This document shows, one piece after another, positions 14,178-14,525 of a DNA stretch of 14,525 nucleotides. The stretch is from the NCBI GenBank assembly GCA_900551355.1, contig URVR01000024.1, positions 1 through 14,525 of the forward strand, read 5' to 3'. The stretch comes from an uncultured Eubacteriales bacterium (lineage in GTDB: Bacteria > Bacillota > Clostridia > Oscillospirales > Oscillospiraceae). The notes beneath the pieces were generated by a model that made no database searches, was not told the DNA's origin, and saw only the letters and a program-made list of their open reading frames with translations. How positions within the stretch are numbered: position 1 is the stretch's first letter; each line of letters starts with the position of its first letter. Position numbers and translations under genes: made by a program.

Positions 14178-14193
14178 CGTTGCCATGGCAACG
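14178..14193. promoter_or_regulatory. Perfect 16-bp palindrome, putative Crp/Fnr operator
   Basis: CGTTGCCATGGCAACG is a perfect dyad just upstream of the ribosome site (AAGGAGG, 14197-14203) of the Crp/Fnr gene. With the -10 at 14151-14156 it would sit about 23 bp downstream of that gene's start of transcription (a block). With the minus-strand -10 it would be centred near -40.5 of the divergent gene (an activating place). The arm GTTGC recurs in the ferredoxin promoter. Confidence 0.6.
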
Positions 14194-14209
14194 AAAAAGG
14201 AGGTGTCTC

Positions 14210-14525
14210 ATGGACATTGATACCGCGCTGCTGCGGCAGACGGCTCTGTTTCAGGGCATGGAGGATGGGGAGATACGGCAGCTGCTGGCCTGCCTGCACT
14301 GTCCGGTGCGGCGGTACGGACGGGGCGAATTCCTGTGGCACGCGGGGGACGCGGTGCCCATGGCGGGCATCGTGCTGGCCGGGTGCGTGGACGCGGTGCA
14401 GTACGGCGAGGACGGCGGGGCGGTGCTGACGGCCCGGCAGGAAAAGGGCGGCGTGTTCGGTGACCTGCTGATGGCGGCGGGGCAGGCCAGCCCCCTGTCG
14501 CTGGTGGCCTCCGCCGAGGGGGCGG
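14210..14525 (+). CDS. Crp/Fnr-family transcriptional regulator (partial, 3' end cut)
   Basis: The first 105 codons are present; the rest, including the helix-turn-helix, lies beyond the window. The visible part is the cyclic-nucleotide-binding-like beta-barrel: helix LLRQTALFQGMEDGEI, then the RYGRGEFLWHAGD strand-turn (35-47), IVLAGCVDAVQYGEDG (54-69) and GGVFGDLLMAAG (80-91). The cAMP site of Crp (GE...R-S/T at this loop) is not kept: FGD replaces FGE and no arginine follows in QASPLSLVA. A different signal, such as redox, NO, haem or none, is therefore likely. C28, C31 and C59 are visible; there is no Fnr-type N-terminal cysteine cluster. The ATG at 14210 has AAGGAGG 6 nt upstream. The palindrome at 14178-14193 suggests autoregulation. 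Confidence 0.88.
   Translation, partial: MDIDTALLRQTALFQGMEDGEIRQLLACLHCPVRRYGRGEFLWHAGDAVPMAGIVLAGCVDAVQYGEDGGAVLTARQEKGGVFGDLLMAAGQASPLSLVASAEGA

Overview
The window is a 14.5 kb piece of a G+C-rich, strictly fermentative Firmicute. High-G+C third positions, strong AAGGAGG-type ribosome sites with some GTG/TTG starts, a 3D-domain secreted protein, an aluminium-resistance/methionine gamma-lyase family protein, an ATP-type phosphofructokinase and a glutamate-synthase-linked [FeFe] hydrogenase together suggest a gut Oscillospiraceae relative. This placement is inference from gene content; no rRNA is present. The first 49 bases are not biological: they are an Illumina Nextera i5 adapter, so the left edge is a true contig end.

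Left part (50-5640): a 3D-domain cell-wall protein (+) with a strong terminator; a minus-strand pair encoding a GIY-YIG endonuclease-like protein and a tRNA-dihydrouridine synthase (8-nt overlap); then, divergently, an unrecognised 247-aa protein co-transcribed with a PLP enzyme of the methionine gamma-lyase/aluminium-resistance family, followed by an EamA-type transporter. Back-to-back promoters can be read between the divergent units.

Middle part (5640-9983): pfkA (-), convergent with the transporter across a 23-bp perfect terminator stem; an unrecognised 87-aa gene divergent from pfkA; a ferredoxin-like iron-sulfur protein (-); and a TrkH potassium channel subunit (-) with a perfect consensus promoter. 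A 51-bp element holding four TTCATGAT units lies between trkH and the ferredoxin gene.

Right part (9983-14525): a two-gene hydrogenase operon, in which a flavoprotein combining the NuoF iron-sulfur domain with a GltD-like NAD(P)H/FAD module overlaps a five-cluster [FeFe] hydrogenase by 7 nt. The arrangement fits the class known as group A2, glutamate-synthase-linked. It is followed by a convergent ECF S-component-like membrane protein and the start of a Crp/Fnr-family regulator, cut by the window edge.

The most interesting regulatory signal is a 14-bp dyad (GTTGC-N4-GCAAC). It is perfect in the leader of the Crp/Fnr gene and recurs with one mismatch upstream of the ferredoxin gene, centred at -41.5 from the predicted start of transcription, where a class II Crp/Fnr activator binds. 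This suggests a local redox or stress regulon joining the regulator, the iron-sulfur protein and perhaps the divergent membrane protein.
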